Source: an uncultured Eggerthellaceae bacterium (GTDB lineage: Bacteria > Actinomycetota > Coriobacteriia > Coriobacteriales > Eggerthellaceae). Taken from it: a DNA stretch of 10,371 nt. Positions 1-6,964 of the stretch are shown here, one piece after another. The notes under the pieces were generated by a model. The model worked only from the letters and a program-made list of their open reading frames with translations. It had not been told where the DNA came from and searched no databases. The stretch covers positions 1-10,371 of the forward strand of contig CABVEH010000027.1 of assembly GCA_902497215.1 (NCBI GenBank), given 5' to 3'. A program made the position numbers and the translations under genes. Position 1 is the first letter of the stretch, and each line of letters begins with the position of its first letter.

Positions 1-1
1 C

Positions 2-196
2 CCCGAGTGGCAGGCCGCCGCATGGGACGGCCGCGAGGGATTCGCGCCCGAGGGCGGCGCGCCCTGGGTGTGGCTGGCGAACGTCGACCACCTGTACTTC
101 AAGCGCGACGGGCTGAACGTCGCCGAGCAGAAGCCGCACCCCCATGGCCACGGCTGGTCGCTGGTCAACAACGTGGACAAATGGTCATGGGAGTAA
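2..196 (+). CDS. C-terminal fragment of a NikA/DppA-type (family 5) ABC transporter substrate-binding protein
   Basis: An open frame enters from the left edge and ends at TAA 194-196. It gives about 64 residues, so the gene is 5'-truncated by the window. The readable tail contains a VDHLYFKR stretch, then HPHGHGW, then a Trp-rich end (WSLV...DKWSW). From my knowledge of family 5 binding proteins, this arrangement resembles the C-terminus of NikA-like nickel or metal-chelate binding proteins, where the PHGHGW region is conserved. The protein would be a lipid-anchored extracellular receptor that delivers ligand to the two permeases encoded downstream on the same strand. A 75-bp gap separates it from the first permease. 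The exact ligand cannot be read from this fragment. Peptide-binding relatives share the fold, but the His-rich tail and the His-rich ATPase in the same operon favour a metal. Confidence 0.8.
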   Translation, partial: PEWQAAAWDGREGFAPEGGAPWVWLANVDHLYFKRDGLNVAEQKPHPHGHGWSLVNNVDKWSWE

Positions 197-271
197 CGGG
201 TGTGACCACGTCGGCGGAAACGGTCGGGGCCGTCCATGCGGCTGCGTCGGCAGGAACGGGCGCCTAATCCC

Positions 272-1258
272 ATGCTTCGCTACGTCGCCGGACAGGTCGC
301 GAAATTCGTGTTGCTCATGCTCGCCGTGAGCCTGGTCACGTTCGCCCTGGTCAGCGCATCTCCCGTCGACCCGGCGCAGGCCAACGTGGGGCAGGCCGCG
401 CTGGCTTCCATGGGTGATGCGAAGCGCGCGCAGGTCGCGTCCTACTGGGAGTCCGACCTCCCCTTCCATGAAAGGTACCTGAACTGGCTTGCGGCCGCGC
501 TCCATGGCGACTTGGGAACGTCGCTGCGCTTCAACGCGCCGGTCGCCGACGTCATCGCAACGCGCGCGGGCAACACCCTGGCCCTGATGGCCGTCGCATG
601 GGTGGTCGGTGGCGTGCTGGGGTTCGCGCTGGGCGTGGCCGCCGGAGTGCGCCGCGGGAGCAGGCTTGACGCCGCGGTGAAGGGATACTGCTACCTGCTG
701 GCGTCCACTCCCGTCTTCTGGCTGGCGCTGGTCATGCTTGTGGTGTTCTCGGTGCAGCTGGGGTGGTTCCCCATGGGGTTCTCGGCTCCCATAGGGGTGG
801 CGTCCTCCGACGTCACGCTCGCCGACGCGCTTCACCACATGGCGCTGCCGGCGATCACGCTGTCGGTGACGGGCGTGGCGAACATAGCGCTGCACACCCG
901 CGAGAAGACCATCGACGTGATGGAGAGCGACTACGTCAGGTTCGCCCGCACGCGCGGCGAGTCGACGTGGGGCATCGTGCGACGGCATGGGCTGCGCAAC
1001 CTGGCCATGCCGGCTATAACGCTGCAGTTCGCGTCGATCTCCGAGATATTCGGCGGCTCGGTGCTTGTGGAGCAGGTGTTCTCGTACCCGGGGCTGGGAC
1101 AGGCGGCCGTGATAGCCGTGCTTTCCGCCGCGCTGGTGTTCGGCGGCAACCTTGTGGCGAACCTGCTGTACGGCGTGGTTGACCCGCGCATCGCACTGCG
1201 CAGAGGCAAGCTTTCTGCGCATGCGGCCAACGAGACGGCCAAAGGAGGCGCGCTGTGA
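272..1258 (+). CDS. NikB/DppB-family ABC transporter permease (probable nickel or metal-chelate importer)
   Basis: This inner-membrane permease of 328 residues forms half of the translocation channel. It begins MLRYVAGQ and has a first membrane segment at about residues 9-30, which is the standard N-terminal pattern of the DppB/NikB family. Several more hydrophobic segments follow. A cytoplasmic coupling loop near residues 215-245 contains ESDYVRFARTRG followed by a Gly-rich turn and LRNLAMPAITL, the family's EAA-type motif that contacts the ATPase. The ATG at 272 was chosen because the protein then starts like its relatives. An in-frame ATG at 236 would add 12 Arg-rich residues and cannot be excluded. 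The stop overlaps the start of the next permease by 4 bp (GTGA), so the two are probably translationally coupled. Family assignment is secure; nickel specificity is inferred from neighbours. Confidence 0.88.
   Translation: MLRYVAGQVAKFVLLMLAVSLVTFALVSASPVDPAQANVGQAALASMGDAKRAQVASYWESDLPFHERYLNWLAAALHGDLGTSLRFNAPVADVIATRAGNTLALMAVAWVVGGVLGFALGVAAGVRRGSRLDAAVKGYCYLLASTPVFWLALVMLVVFSVQLGWFPMGFSAPIGVASSDVTLADALHHMALPAITLSVTGVANIALHTREKTIDVMESDYVRFARTRGESTWGIVRRHGLRNLAMPAITLQFASISEIFGGSVLVEQVFSYPGLGQAAVIAVLSAALVFGGNLVANLLYGVVDPRIALRRGKLSAHAANETAKGGAL
1241..1248 (+). promoter_or_regulatory. Strong ribosome binding site deciding the GTG start of the second permease
   Basis: AAAGGAGG lies 6 nt upstream of GTG 1255, inside the last codons of the first permease gene. 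It fixes the GTG as the start of the second permease and shows the two genes overlap by 4 bp. Confidence 0.8.
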
Positions 1259-2211
1259 GCCGCATCGACGAAAGATGCACAATCGCAGGAGGCGTCAATG
1301 CGGGCAGCGTGGGCATCCTGGCCGACGCGGAGGCAATGGTCAGCGAGGCTCGCCTGCCCAACGCGCCCATCCTGCACGTCCCCAAGCGCCGCAAGCTTTC
1401 GAACCGCAAGGCCACGCTCGCCTGCTTCGTGGGCACCGTCGTGCTGCTGACGGCACTGGTCGTGGCGGGACGCCTGGTGGAACCCGCAGCCATGGCGACC
1501 GACTTCGCCATGAAGAACCTGCCGCCCAGCCTTGCGCACCCCTTCGGCACCGACTGGATGGGCCGCGACATGCTGCTGCGCACACTGACGGGCCTTTCCA
1601 CCAGCGTGCTGGTAGGGCTGCTTGCGGCCGCGGCGTCGTCGGTGGTGGCGCTGGTGCTGGGCACGGTGGCCGCCGTAGGCGGAAGGCGCGCCGACGCCGT
1701 TGTCACGTGGCTGATCGACCTCTTGATGGGCGTTCCGCACATCGTCCTGCTGATACTCATATCGTGCGCTCTAGGGAAGGGGTTCTGGGGTGTGACCATA
1801 GGGGTCGCGCTGACCCATTGGGCGAACCTGGCCCGCGTGGTGCGCGCCGAGGTGCTGCAGTGCAAGCAGTCGCCGTTCGTGGCCGCAGCCACGAAGCTGG
1901 GAGCATCGCGCGCGCAGATCGCGTGGCGGCACATGGTCCCCTACGTGCTTCCGCAGTTCCTCGTGGGGCTGGTGCTTCTGTTCCCCCACGCAATCCTGCA
2001 CGAGGCCGCCATCACTTTCCTGGGCTTCGGGCTGTCGCCCGAGCAGCCCGCCATCGGGATAATCCTGAGCGAGTCCATGCGCTACCTGACCTCGGGGATG
2101 TGGTGGCTCGCCGTGTTCCCCGGCCTTGCGTTGGTGGCCACAGTGCTGCTGTTCGACGCCGCCGGCGGAAGCCTGCGCAAGCTGGCCGACCCGCGAAGCG
2201 CACAGGAGTAG
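1255..2211 (+). CDS. NikC/DppC-family ABC transporter permease (probable nickel or metal-chelate importer)
   Basis: This second channel subunit has 318 residues. A GTG start follows AAAGGAGG and overlaps the upstream stop by 4 bp. About 52 hydrophilic residues precede the first membrane segment (about 53-73). This cytoplasmic leader is somewhat longer than in E. coli NikC, which is about 277 residues in all. The family signature GTDWMGRD is at 98-105, immediately after the periplasmic HPF motif. The coupling loop is at about 197-233 (RAEVLQ...AAATKLGASRAQIAWRHMVPYVLP), and FLGFGLSP at 255-262 is also typical of DppC/NikC proteins. Several hydrophobic helices run to the C-terminus. It should pair with the upstream permease and the two ATPases. 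The ATPase gene starts 2 nt after its stop. The substrate is inferred from neighbours and not visible in the permease itself. Confidence 0.88.
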   Translation: MSRIDERCTIAGGVNAGSVGILADAEAMVSEARLPNAPILHVPKRRKLSNRKATLACFVGTVVLLTALVVAGRLVEPAAMATDFAMKNLPPSLAHPFGTDWMGRDMLLRTLTGLSTSVLVGLLAAAASSVVALVLGTVAAVGGRRADAVVTWLIDLLMGVPHIVLLILISCALGKGFWGVTIGVALTHWANLARVVRAEVLQCKQSPFVAAATKLGASRAQIAWRHMVPYVLPQFLVGLVLLFPHAILHEAAITFLGFGLSPEQPAIGIILSESMRYLTSGMWWLAVFPGLALVATVLLFDAAGGSLRKLADPRSAQE

Positions 2212-2213
2212 CC

Positions 2214-3293
2214 ATGGCGGACCTTCGCAACATCGACACCATGGCGGAAGAGGCAGCGGCGCATGTCCGGCCAGCGACGGGAAAGACGGCGGCGCACGTC
2301 CACGGCGGCCACACTCATCACGGTCACATGGACGGCGAGCAGCACCATCACCACTCGCATGCCGCCACGTCCGCGCATCCGGGACACCACCACCTGCTGA
2401 CGGTGGAGGATCTGAGCGTGTCCTTCCGCATGTACGACGAGGATGCGCCGTACTTCTCGGCCAAGCAGCGCGAAGTGGCCGTGATCGAGGACTTGAGCGT
2501 GTCGGTGCACGTGGGCGAGATAGTGGCCGTGGTCGGGGCGAGCGGGTCGGGGAAGACGCTGCTAGCCGACTCCATAATGGGCCTGTTCGAGCCGAACGCG
2601 CTCGTGTCGGGACGCATATGGTTCGACGGCGAGGAGATGGACGCCGAGGGCCTTGCGCGCCTGCGAGGGCACGGCATATCGCTCGTGCCGCAGAGCGTGC
2701 AGAACCTGGACCCGCTGATGAAGGTCGGACGCCAGGTGGAAGGCTTCGCGAGGGCACGTCGCGGCGCAGCCGAGGCGAAGGCGGCCATGGAACGCCTGTT
2801 CGCACGGTACGGCCTGGGGCCCGAGGTCGCGGACATGTACCCGTTCCAGCTGTCGGGTGGCATGGCCAGGCGCGTGCTTCTGTGCTGTGCGCTCGCGGAC
2901 GACCCGCGCCTGATAGTGGCCGACGAGCCCACGCCGGGGCTGGACCTGCCGCTGGCCGTGCGCGCCATGGACGACTTCCGCACCTTCGCCGACGACGGGG
3001 GCGGCGTGCTGCTGATAACGCACGACATCGAGCTGGCACTGCGCGTGGCCGACCGCATCGCGGTGTTCAAGGACGGCACGGTGGTGGAGGAGACGGCGGT
3101 GGCCAACTTCGCGTCGCCCGAGCTTCTGCGCAGCAAGTTCGCCCGCGAGCTCTGGCATGCGCTCCCCGAGCACGGCTTCGAGGCTCCTGTGGCGCAAGAC
3201 GATACCGCCATGCATGTGAACGTCGGGGAGCACTTCATGTGCTCACCTTCTCCACGAGCTGCTTTCAAGGACGAGGGGCGCGACGAATGCTAG
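2214..3293 (+). CDS. NikD/DppD-type ABC transporter ATPase with a histidine-rich N-terminal extension
   Basis: This cytoplasmic ATPase has 359 residues. The start is ATG 2214, behind AGGAG 2204-2208. The conserved ABC core begins at about residue 61. Visible motifs are Walker A GASGSGKT (108-115), Q-loop Gln160, signature LSGGM (213-217), Walker B LIVADE (233-238) followed by PTPGLD, and switch His270 in LLITHD, so it should hydrolyse ATP. The unusual part is the N-terminus. Residues 28-60 contain 15 histidines in 33 positions, mixed with Gly and including runs of four and three, and His17 lies just upstream. A His-rich stretch like this is typical of nickel, zinc or cobalt handling proteins and suggests metal binding, storage or sensing at the cytoplasmic face of the importer. 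That role is inferred. The C-terminus overlaps the next gene by 7 bp. Confidence 0.9.
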   Translation: MADLRNIDTMAEEAAAHVRPATGKTAAHVHGGHTHHGHMDGEQHHHHSHAATSAHPGHHHLLTVEDLSVSFRMYDEDAPYFSAKQREVAVIEDLSVSVHVGEIVAVVGASGSGKTLLADSIMGLFEPNALVSGRIWFDGEEMDAEGLARLRGHGISLVPQSVQNLDPLMKVGRQVEGFARARRGAAEAKAAMERLFARYGLGPEVADMYPFQLSGGMARRVLLCCALADDPRLIVADEPTPGLDLPLAVRAMDDFRTFADDGGGVLLITHDIELALRVADRIAVFKDGTVVEETAVANFASPELLRSKFARELWHALPEHGFEAPVAQDDTAMHVNVGEHFMCSPSPRAAFKDEGRDEC

Positions 3294-3928
3294 AGGCCCG
3301 GGACATAACGTTCGGCTACGGGAACGGACCGCTGGTGCTGGAAGGCTTCGACCTGCAGGTTGCACCCGGCGAACGCGTGGCTTTGGCTGCACCTTCCGGG
3401 TTCGGCAAGTCCACCGCCTGCAGGCTGTTGGCAGGATACGAGCGCCCGGCGTCGGGCCAGGTGCTGGTGGACGGGAGGCCTCTTCCCCGCAAGGGCGCAT
3501 GCCCCGTGCAGCTGATACAGCAGCATCCCGAGCTTGCCGTCGACCCGCGCCGCCGCATGGCGGCCACCCTGCGCGAGGCCGGCGAGGTGCAGCCCGAGCT
3601 GGTGGAGCGCTTCGGCATACGCCGCGAATGGATGAGCCGCTTCCCCCACGAGCTCTCGGGCGGCGAGCTGCAGCGCTTCTGCATCGTGCGCGCGCTCGCG
3701 GCGAACCCGCGCTACCTGGTGGCCGACGAGATTTCCACAATGCTTGACGCCGTCACCCAGGCGCAGATCTGGCACGCGCTCGTCGACGAGTGCGACGCGC
3801 GCGGCACGGGAATGGTGCTGGTGACGCACTCCCCCGCCCTCACCCAGCGCATCGCCTTGTTGCGAACGACAACTGCACGCTGTGCGGAACATGCGCCGAC
3901 CCGACGAAATCCCAGCGAATACCTCTGA
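3287..3928 (+). CDS. NikE/DppF-type ABC transporter ATPase, short at the C-terminus
   Basis: This second ATPase of the importer has 213 residues. ATG 3287 overlaps the upstream stop by 7 bp, with a purine-rich site (GAGGGG) just upstream. Walker A is APSGFGKST (35-43), in which the usual first Gly is Ala. The Q-loop lies near Gln78-79, the signature LSGGELQR is at 123-130, Walker B YLVADE is at 143-148 followed by the family-typical IST.LDA.TQAQIW, and the switch His is His181. It should form the ATPase heterodimer with the upstream protein. The family usually runs to about 250-270 residues, but here only about 32 residues follow the switch His. The last 23 or so (LLRTTTARC onward) do not resemble a NikE tail. 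The gene ends next to the AT-rich accessory block, so the tail may have been lost or frameshifted. Short natural variants also exist, so activity is not excluded. Confidence 0.85.
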   Translation: MLEARDITFGYGNGPLVLEGFDLQVAPGERVALAAPSGFGKSTACRLLAGYERPASGQVLVDGRPLPRKGACPVQLIQQHPELAVDPRRRMAATLREAGEVQPELVERFGIRREWMSRFPHELSGGELQRFCIVRALAANPRYLVADEISTMLDAVTQAQIWHALVDECDARGTGMVLVTHSPALTQRIALLRTTTARCAEHAPTRRNPSEYL

Positions 3929-3955
3929 CGGCCACTGCATTTTCGCCTTCGTGCA

Positions 3956-4162
3956 AGAAAATCGGGCGAAAATGCCAAAAAATCGCCGTTTTCTGTCAAT
4001 TTCGGTCTGCGATTGCGAGCGTTCAAAAACGCCTCAATCCTCTGAACTGGGCATTCTTGAAAATCTCTTTCAGGCATTCGGTTCGCAATGCCGAAAACCC
4101 ACGGATTTAGGGTCTAAATTGACAGAAATCGGCGATTTTTTGGCATTTTTTCCCGGTTTTCT
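3956..4162. repeat. 207-bp element with 47-bp inverted-repeat arms in the 3929-4246 intergenic region
   Basis: The 318-bp gap between the convergent ATPase and nuclease genes holds a large inverted repeat. The left arm (3956-4002) and the reverse complement of the right arm (4116-4162) match at 43 of 47 positions, including an uninterrupted stretch with core AATGCCAAAAAATCGCCG. The 113-bp centre carries a smaller inner pair (ATTGCGA at 4012-4018 and its complement at 4083-4089). Transcribed from either side, it could fold into a very long hairpin and end both convergent transcripts. A non-autonomous transposable element (MITE) or dispersed intergenic repeat is an equal possibility. No clear target-site duplication is visible at the arm ends. 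Short open frames crossing it are created by the repeat and are not called as genes. Confidence 0.75.
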
Positions 4163-4246
4163 GACGCGGAAGCATGTTTCGATGCAATTGGGCATGCGGA
4201 CGTCCCGTGGTTCACGCAGTTCCGAACCGAGCGACGTGCGTTACGA

Positions 4247-5476
4247 CTACCTTTGCGCGAAAAACTCATGCTCCTTCTCGAGCATCCTGTCAATCGCATT
4301 GCGAACAGCCTGCTTGGTTCCTTCACTGTCGACATCCTCGACATTGATTGTGTTGCGTTCGTCGATGTTCGTGGGCTCCCCCCAGATTTTTCTGTATTTC
4401 TGGCTGTCGTCAATGGACTTCTTTCCTGAAGCGAAAAAGTCCTTCAGCTCGTTCATCCTGTCTATCGTAGGTGTCGGTTGGTTAAGCGGGCCTAGCTCGA
4501 ATTGGATGCTCGGCCCCAGCAAACCATAAGGCCTGGGATAGATCCAATAGCTATATGCACCGCTTTCATACCCCCACGAACCCGCACCGTTCGACTTCGT
4601 GTCGAGGAAAGCACTCATCTTTTCCGTGGTGAACCAAAGATAGATGCCTGACTCGTCGTTGCCGATACAACCCTGGATAAGCCCCTCGTCACGCATATCA
4701 CGCAAGACTTCTAAATAAAGTTTCCTGAGACTGCCTTCGATTGCCCCTTGGATGCCTTTCTTACGCTCAAAGACCAGGTCAAACACTTCTTTATGATCTA
4801 GATAGAGTTGGTCTAGTTCCTGATCGAGTGCTTCGTTTGGCACGATTCCCAGCCTTTCCAATAGGTCAATGTAGTCGCTGACGAGCAACTGCGCTTTAGG
4901 GTCTTCGACCGTAGGAAGCAGATCACGAAGGCAATCTGCGATATCCTCATATGACAGAGGCAGCCATTTTTCAAAGCTCCTCGCTTTGTCCTGCGAAACC
5001 TTGCGACCATCAGGAGTAAGGAAAGCGAACAGGCGAACATCGTAGTCGCCGTAACGGCTCTCGATGACGTCGTGATACTTATCGAGCTGGGTGTCGCTTG
5101 CGTCAGAATATGTCTTGTTTTCGATACAGAACACGAGCCTGTTGTCATTCGTTCTGAAAAGAAGGTCGATGTTGTCTTCCTTTTCGCGAATCACTATGGA
5201 ATCGAAAAGGTTCTCTTCCTGCAGACAAAGGAGTCTATTCCTTTCGACGGCGACTGCACATTGCGAACTCAGACAGCCAACAAGCCTTCTAACAAGTGCG
5301 TCACCGAGACCATGTGACTCTTTCGAGTCGAGAAGCCATGCGATGAAGTTCGAATGCTTTATCTCCCAGCTTCCCATGCCGACGATTTGAAAGACGTTAG
5401 GCCGTCTACCGTGGTCCTCGATTCGCCGGAACAGAGGATCGTCGATAAGGCTCTGTAAGTCTCGCTTGCTTACCAT
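4247..5476 (-). CDS. PD-(D/E)XK nuclease superfamily protein (PDDEXK_4-like)
   Basis: This protein of 409 residues starts at ATG 5476 behind GAAGGG (5481-5486, minus strand). The N-terminal half matches what I know of the PF14281-type nuclease family. A Glu (E38) sits in a WEIKHSNFIAWLLD segment, followed by SHGLGDALVRRL. Next come the catalytic-core pattern IDLLF with D104, IENK with E119 and K121 after a beta-strand, and Q130 in TQLDKY. Together these give the E...D...ExK...Q layout of a metal-dependent nuclease. A FLTPDG strand and a W-x-P-x-SYEDI segment follow, also usual in the family. The C-terminal half is unassigned and ends in an acidic/basic helix (DRMLEKEHEFFAQR). Target and function are unknown; such proteins occur in accessory and defence-rich regions. 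The gene is distinctly more AT-rich than the flanking importer and pckA genes, suggesting horizontal acquisition. It is divergent from the ATPase gene at 5726. Confidence 0.75.
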   Translation of the reverse strand: MVSKRDLQSLIDDPLFRRIEDHGRRPNVFQIVGMGSWEIKHSNFIAWLLDSKESHGLGDALVRRLVGCLSSQCAVAVERNRLLCLQEENLFDSIVIREKEDNIDLLFRTNDNRLVFCIENKTYSDASDTQLDKYHDVIESRYGDYDVRLFAFLTPDGRKVSQDKARSFEKWLPLSYEDIADCLRDLLPTVEDPKAQLLVSDYIDLLERLGIVPNEALDQELDQLYLDHKEVFDLVFERKKGIQGAIEGSLRKLYLEVLRDMRDEGLIQGCIGNDESGIYLWFTTEKMSAFLDTKSNGAGSWGYESGAYSYWIYPRPYGLLGPSIQFELGPLNQPTPTIDRMNELKDFFASGKKSIDDSQKYRKIWGEPTNIDERNTINVEDVDSEGTKQAVRNAIDRMLEKEHEFFAQR

Positions 5477-5510
5477 GGTGCCCTTCGATCAACGACTAAA
5501 GATGGCTCGA

Positions 5511-5516
5511 ATTATA
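5511..5516 (-). promoter_or_regulatory. Candidate -10 box of the nuclease gene
   Basis: The minus strand carries a perfect TATAAT here, about 35 nt upstream of the nuclease ATG, leaving a short leader. The best -35-like match, TTGACG (minus strand, 5531-5536), is only 14 bp away, shorter than the usual 16-18. The -10 is therefore plausible, but the full promoter is not certain. The box sits in an imperfect palindrome bounded by TCGA at both ends (5507-5520). Confidence 0.45.
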
Positions 5517-5576
5517 TCGAAGCATGTCAGCGTCAAAGGCTTTGGCCGGAAAGCAATCTGCAAGCCACTTGTTATG

Positions 5577-5642
5577 CCAAAAATTCGCAATTTCAAAACG
5601 CCGATTTGCAACAAAATGCAGCGTTTCATCCTCAACAGCTAG
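5577..5642 (+). repeat. Left block of a diverged 33-nt direct repeat (two units)
   Basis: Unit 1 (5577-5609) contains ATTTCAAAACG at 5590-5600, followed by a GATT. Unit 2 (5610-5642) begins AACAAAATGCAG and then has TTTCA, after which it decays. The same words recur in the same orientation and spacing at 7034-7099. Over 39 nt (from 5590 and from 7047) I count 30 identical positions. The block lies between the divergent nuclease and ATPase genes, upstream of the ATPase operators. Confidence 0.65.
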
Positions 5643-5649
5643 CAATATT

Positions 5650-5665
5650 TTCCATTCAATTGGAA
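5650..5665. promoter_or_regulatory. Upstream operator-like palindrome at the ATPase promoter
   Basis: TTCCATTCAATTGGAA is an imperfect palindrome with TTCCA/TGGAA arms. It overlaps the likely -35 region and matches the downstream palindrome at 5690-5705 at 13 of 16 positions, with centres 40 bp apart. Two like sites on roughly the same helix face suggest cooperative binding by a dimeric regulator. No regulator gene is recognised nearby, and the ATPase itself has no obvious DNA-binding domain at its N-terminus. Confidence 0.6.
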
Positions 5666-5689
5666 ATTATCTGTAAATCTCGCTATAAT
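5660..5689 (+). promoter_or_regulatory. Promoter of the AAA_14/DUF4143-type ATPase gene
   Basis: A perfect -10 TATAAT is at 5684-5689. Eighteen bases upstream is TTGGAA (5660-5665), matching four of six positions of the -35 consensus. Transcription should begin near 5696, giving a leader of about 30 nt that contains AAAGGA at 5713-5718, well placed for ATG 5726. The -35 lies in one palindrome and the start point in another, a layout expected of a repressed or autoregulated gene. Confidence 0.7.
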
Positions 5690-5705
5690 TTCCATTGTAA
5701 TGGAA
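5690..5705. promoter_or_regulatory. Downstream operator-like palindrome covering the ATPase transcription start
   Basis: TTCCATTGTAATGGAA is a perfect 7+7 palindrome with a 2-nt centre. It begins immediately after the -10 box and spans the predicted start point. A protein bound here would block transcription. It is the better-conserved of the two related sites. Confidence 0.65.
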
Positions 5706-5725
5706 TTCTTTAAAAGGATGCTCAC

Positions 5726-6964
5726 ATGCCCGTAGAACAACGAGTGCCTCGCCCGCGATACAACGAAAGGCTGGACAAAAGCATCGGCACCTCGAACGTG
5801 AAGGTGCTCACGGGAATACGCCGCTGCGGAAAGTCCACCTTGCTGCACATGCTCACCGAGCGGATGCTTGCCGAAGGCTTCCCGCCCCAGAACGTCTTCT
5901 ACATGAAGTTCGACCAGTTCGGCATGCCCATAAACCCTGACGCCGAATGGCTCGTCGGCGAACTCTCCCAGGCAAGGGCCGAATCGAACCCGAACTTCCC
6001 TTTCCGCGTCTTCCTCGACGAAGTGCAGGAGGTCGGGTCGTGGGAGAAGGTGGTCAGGCAGCTGCATACCGAAAAAGGCATCGACGTGTTCATAACCGGG
6101 TCGAACGCCTACGTGCTCTCCTCCGACCTCTCGACCTTTTTGGCCGGCAGGTACGAACAGATAGAAGTCTATCCGCTGTCGTTTCGAGAATACAAGGAAT
6201 TCGCAGGGGTAGCCGGCGACTACCCGACGGACGAAAACGAGCTGTTCCGTGCATTCATGACCTACGGAGGCATGCCGGGCTTGTTCGAGCTACCCTTCTC
6301 GGAAAGCCAGGAAAGGCAGGACGAGCTCGCCTCGCTCTTCGACGCGATAATAGTGAACGACGTCGCCCGGCGTGCGCATATAAGCGATTTCGACCTGCTC
6401 GTGAAGCTGATCAAATACGCCTGCTCCACATCCGGGTCCCTGTTCTCGACCAAGAAGATATCCGACTCCCTCACAAGCATGGGCAGGAAAGTAAAGCCGG
6501 AAACCGTCGACAACTACCTCGCTGCGTTAGAGCGCGCGTTCGCCATCTATGCATGTAGCCAGGAAGGCCTCTCAGGAAAGCAGGTTCTCAGGCCGTTGAA
6601 GAAGCTGTTCCCTGCAGACACGGGCTTCAGGAACCTTCCGAACGGGTTCTCGGGCGCCGATATCGGGTTCCAGCTGGAAAACATCGTATTCATGGAGCTG
6701 AAGCGCAGGGGCTACGCGACGTTCGTCGGCGCCATGCAGGATGCGGAAGTGGACTTCGTCGCCAAGCTGGGAGGCGACAAGGCGTACTTCCAGGTGACCA
6801 CGTCCCTTCTCGACGAGACTGTCTATCAGCGCGAGCTTTCCCCTCTCGAGAAGATAAGCGATTCGTTTCCCAAGACCATCCTCACTCTTGACGGATGGAG
6901 AACGGGCGTCACTCCGTCTGGCGTGAGAATCATGGGAATCCGCGAGTGGCTGCTGGATGGCTGA
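5726..6964 (+). CDS. AAA_14/DUF4143-family (COG1373-type) P-loop ATPase
   Basis: This protein of 412 residues starts at ATG 5726, behind AAAGGA. The N-terminal ATPase domain shows Walker A GIRRCGKS (30-37), Walker B VFLDEVQ with acidic pair D98-E99, a sensor-like FITGSNA (122-128), and LAGRY (139-143) followed by YPLSFREY, all hallmarks of the AAA_14 family. A helical middle part (GGMPG, then a segment testing short motifs such as SFDLLVKLIKYAC) leads to a C-terminal DUF4143-like half. That half contains GFQLENIVFMELKRRGY and then EVDFV (E341, D343) and YFQVT (Q356), resembling a restriction-endonuclease fold. It ends with a REL.PLEKI...KTILTLD strand pattern. Length is normal for the family. 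The family is very widespread but its cellular role is poorly defined. The gene has its own promoter with paired palindromes and is bracketed by 33-nt repeats. Confidence 0.88.
   Translation: MPVEQRVPRPRYNERLDKSIGTSNVKVLTGIRRCGKSTLLHMLTERMLAEGFPPQNVFYMKFDQFGMPINPDAEWLVGELSQARAESNPNFPFRVFLDEVQEVGSWEKVVRQLHTEKGIDVFITGSNAYVLSSDLSTFLAGRYEQIEVYPLSFREYKEFAGVAGDYPTDENELFRAFMTYGGMPGLFELPFSESQERQDELASLFDAIIVNDVARRAHISDFDLLVKLIKYACSTSGSLFSTKKISDSLTSMGRKVKPETVDNYLAALERAFAIYACSQEGLSGKQVLRPLKKLFPADTGFRNLPNGFSGADIGFQLENIVFMELKRRGYATFVGAMQDAEVDFVAKLGGDKAYFQVTTSLLDETVYQRELSPLEKISDSFPKTILTLDGWRTGVTPSGVRIMGIREWLLDG

Noticed and set aside
187..267. A 26-codon frame bridging the binding-protein stop and the first permease start
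   Set aside because: It has only a weak ribosome site, an Ala/Thr/Gly-rich product with no recognisable feature, and starts inside the upstream gene. It is likely a chance frame in GC-rich DNA, though translational coupling is possible.
185..1282. Long antisense frames over the importer, pckA and radical SAM genes
   Set aside because: Long open antisense frames are expected in GC-rich DNA. Their translations are rich in Arg, His, Ala and Gly with no conserved motifs, while the opposite strand encodes clear protein families.
3790..4110. Plus-strand frame containing CTLCGTCA, which resembles an iron-sulfur ligand run
   Set aside because: It overlaps the ATPase gene out of frame, has no fourth cysteine in a ferredoxin arrangement, and runs into the inverted repeat. 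It might reflect a frameshifted ATPase tail, but is not supported as a ferredoxin.
3882..4529. Plus-strand and minus-strand frames across the inverted repeat sharing the peptide MPKNRRFLSI
   Set aside because: The shared peptide is produced by the two inverted-repeat arms, and the frames run antisense into the nuclease gene. There is no independent sign of coding.
4247..6964. Classical toxin-antitoxin pair
   Set aside because: Both proteins are about 400 residues, the genes are divergent and not overlapping, and neither resembles a known toxin or antitoxin. The broader idea of a paired accessory system is kept as a hypothesis.
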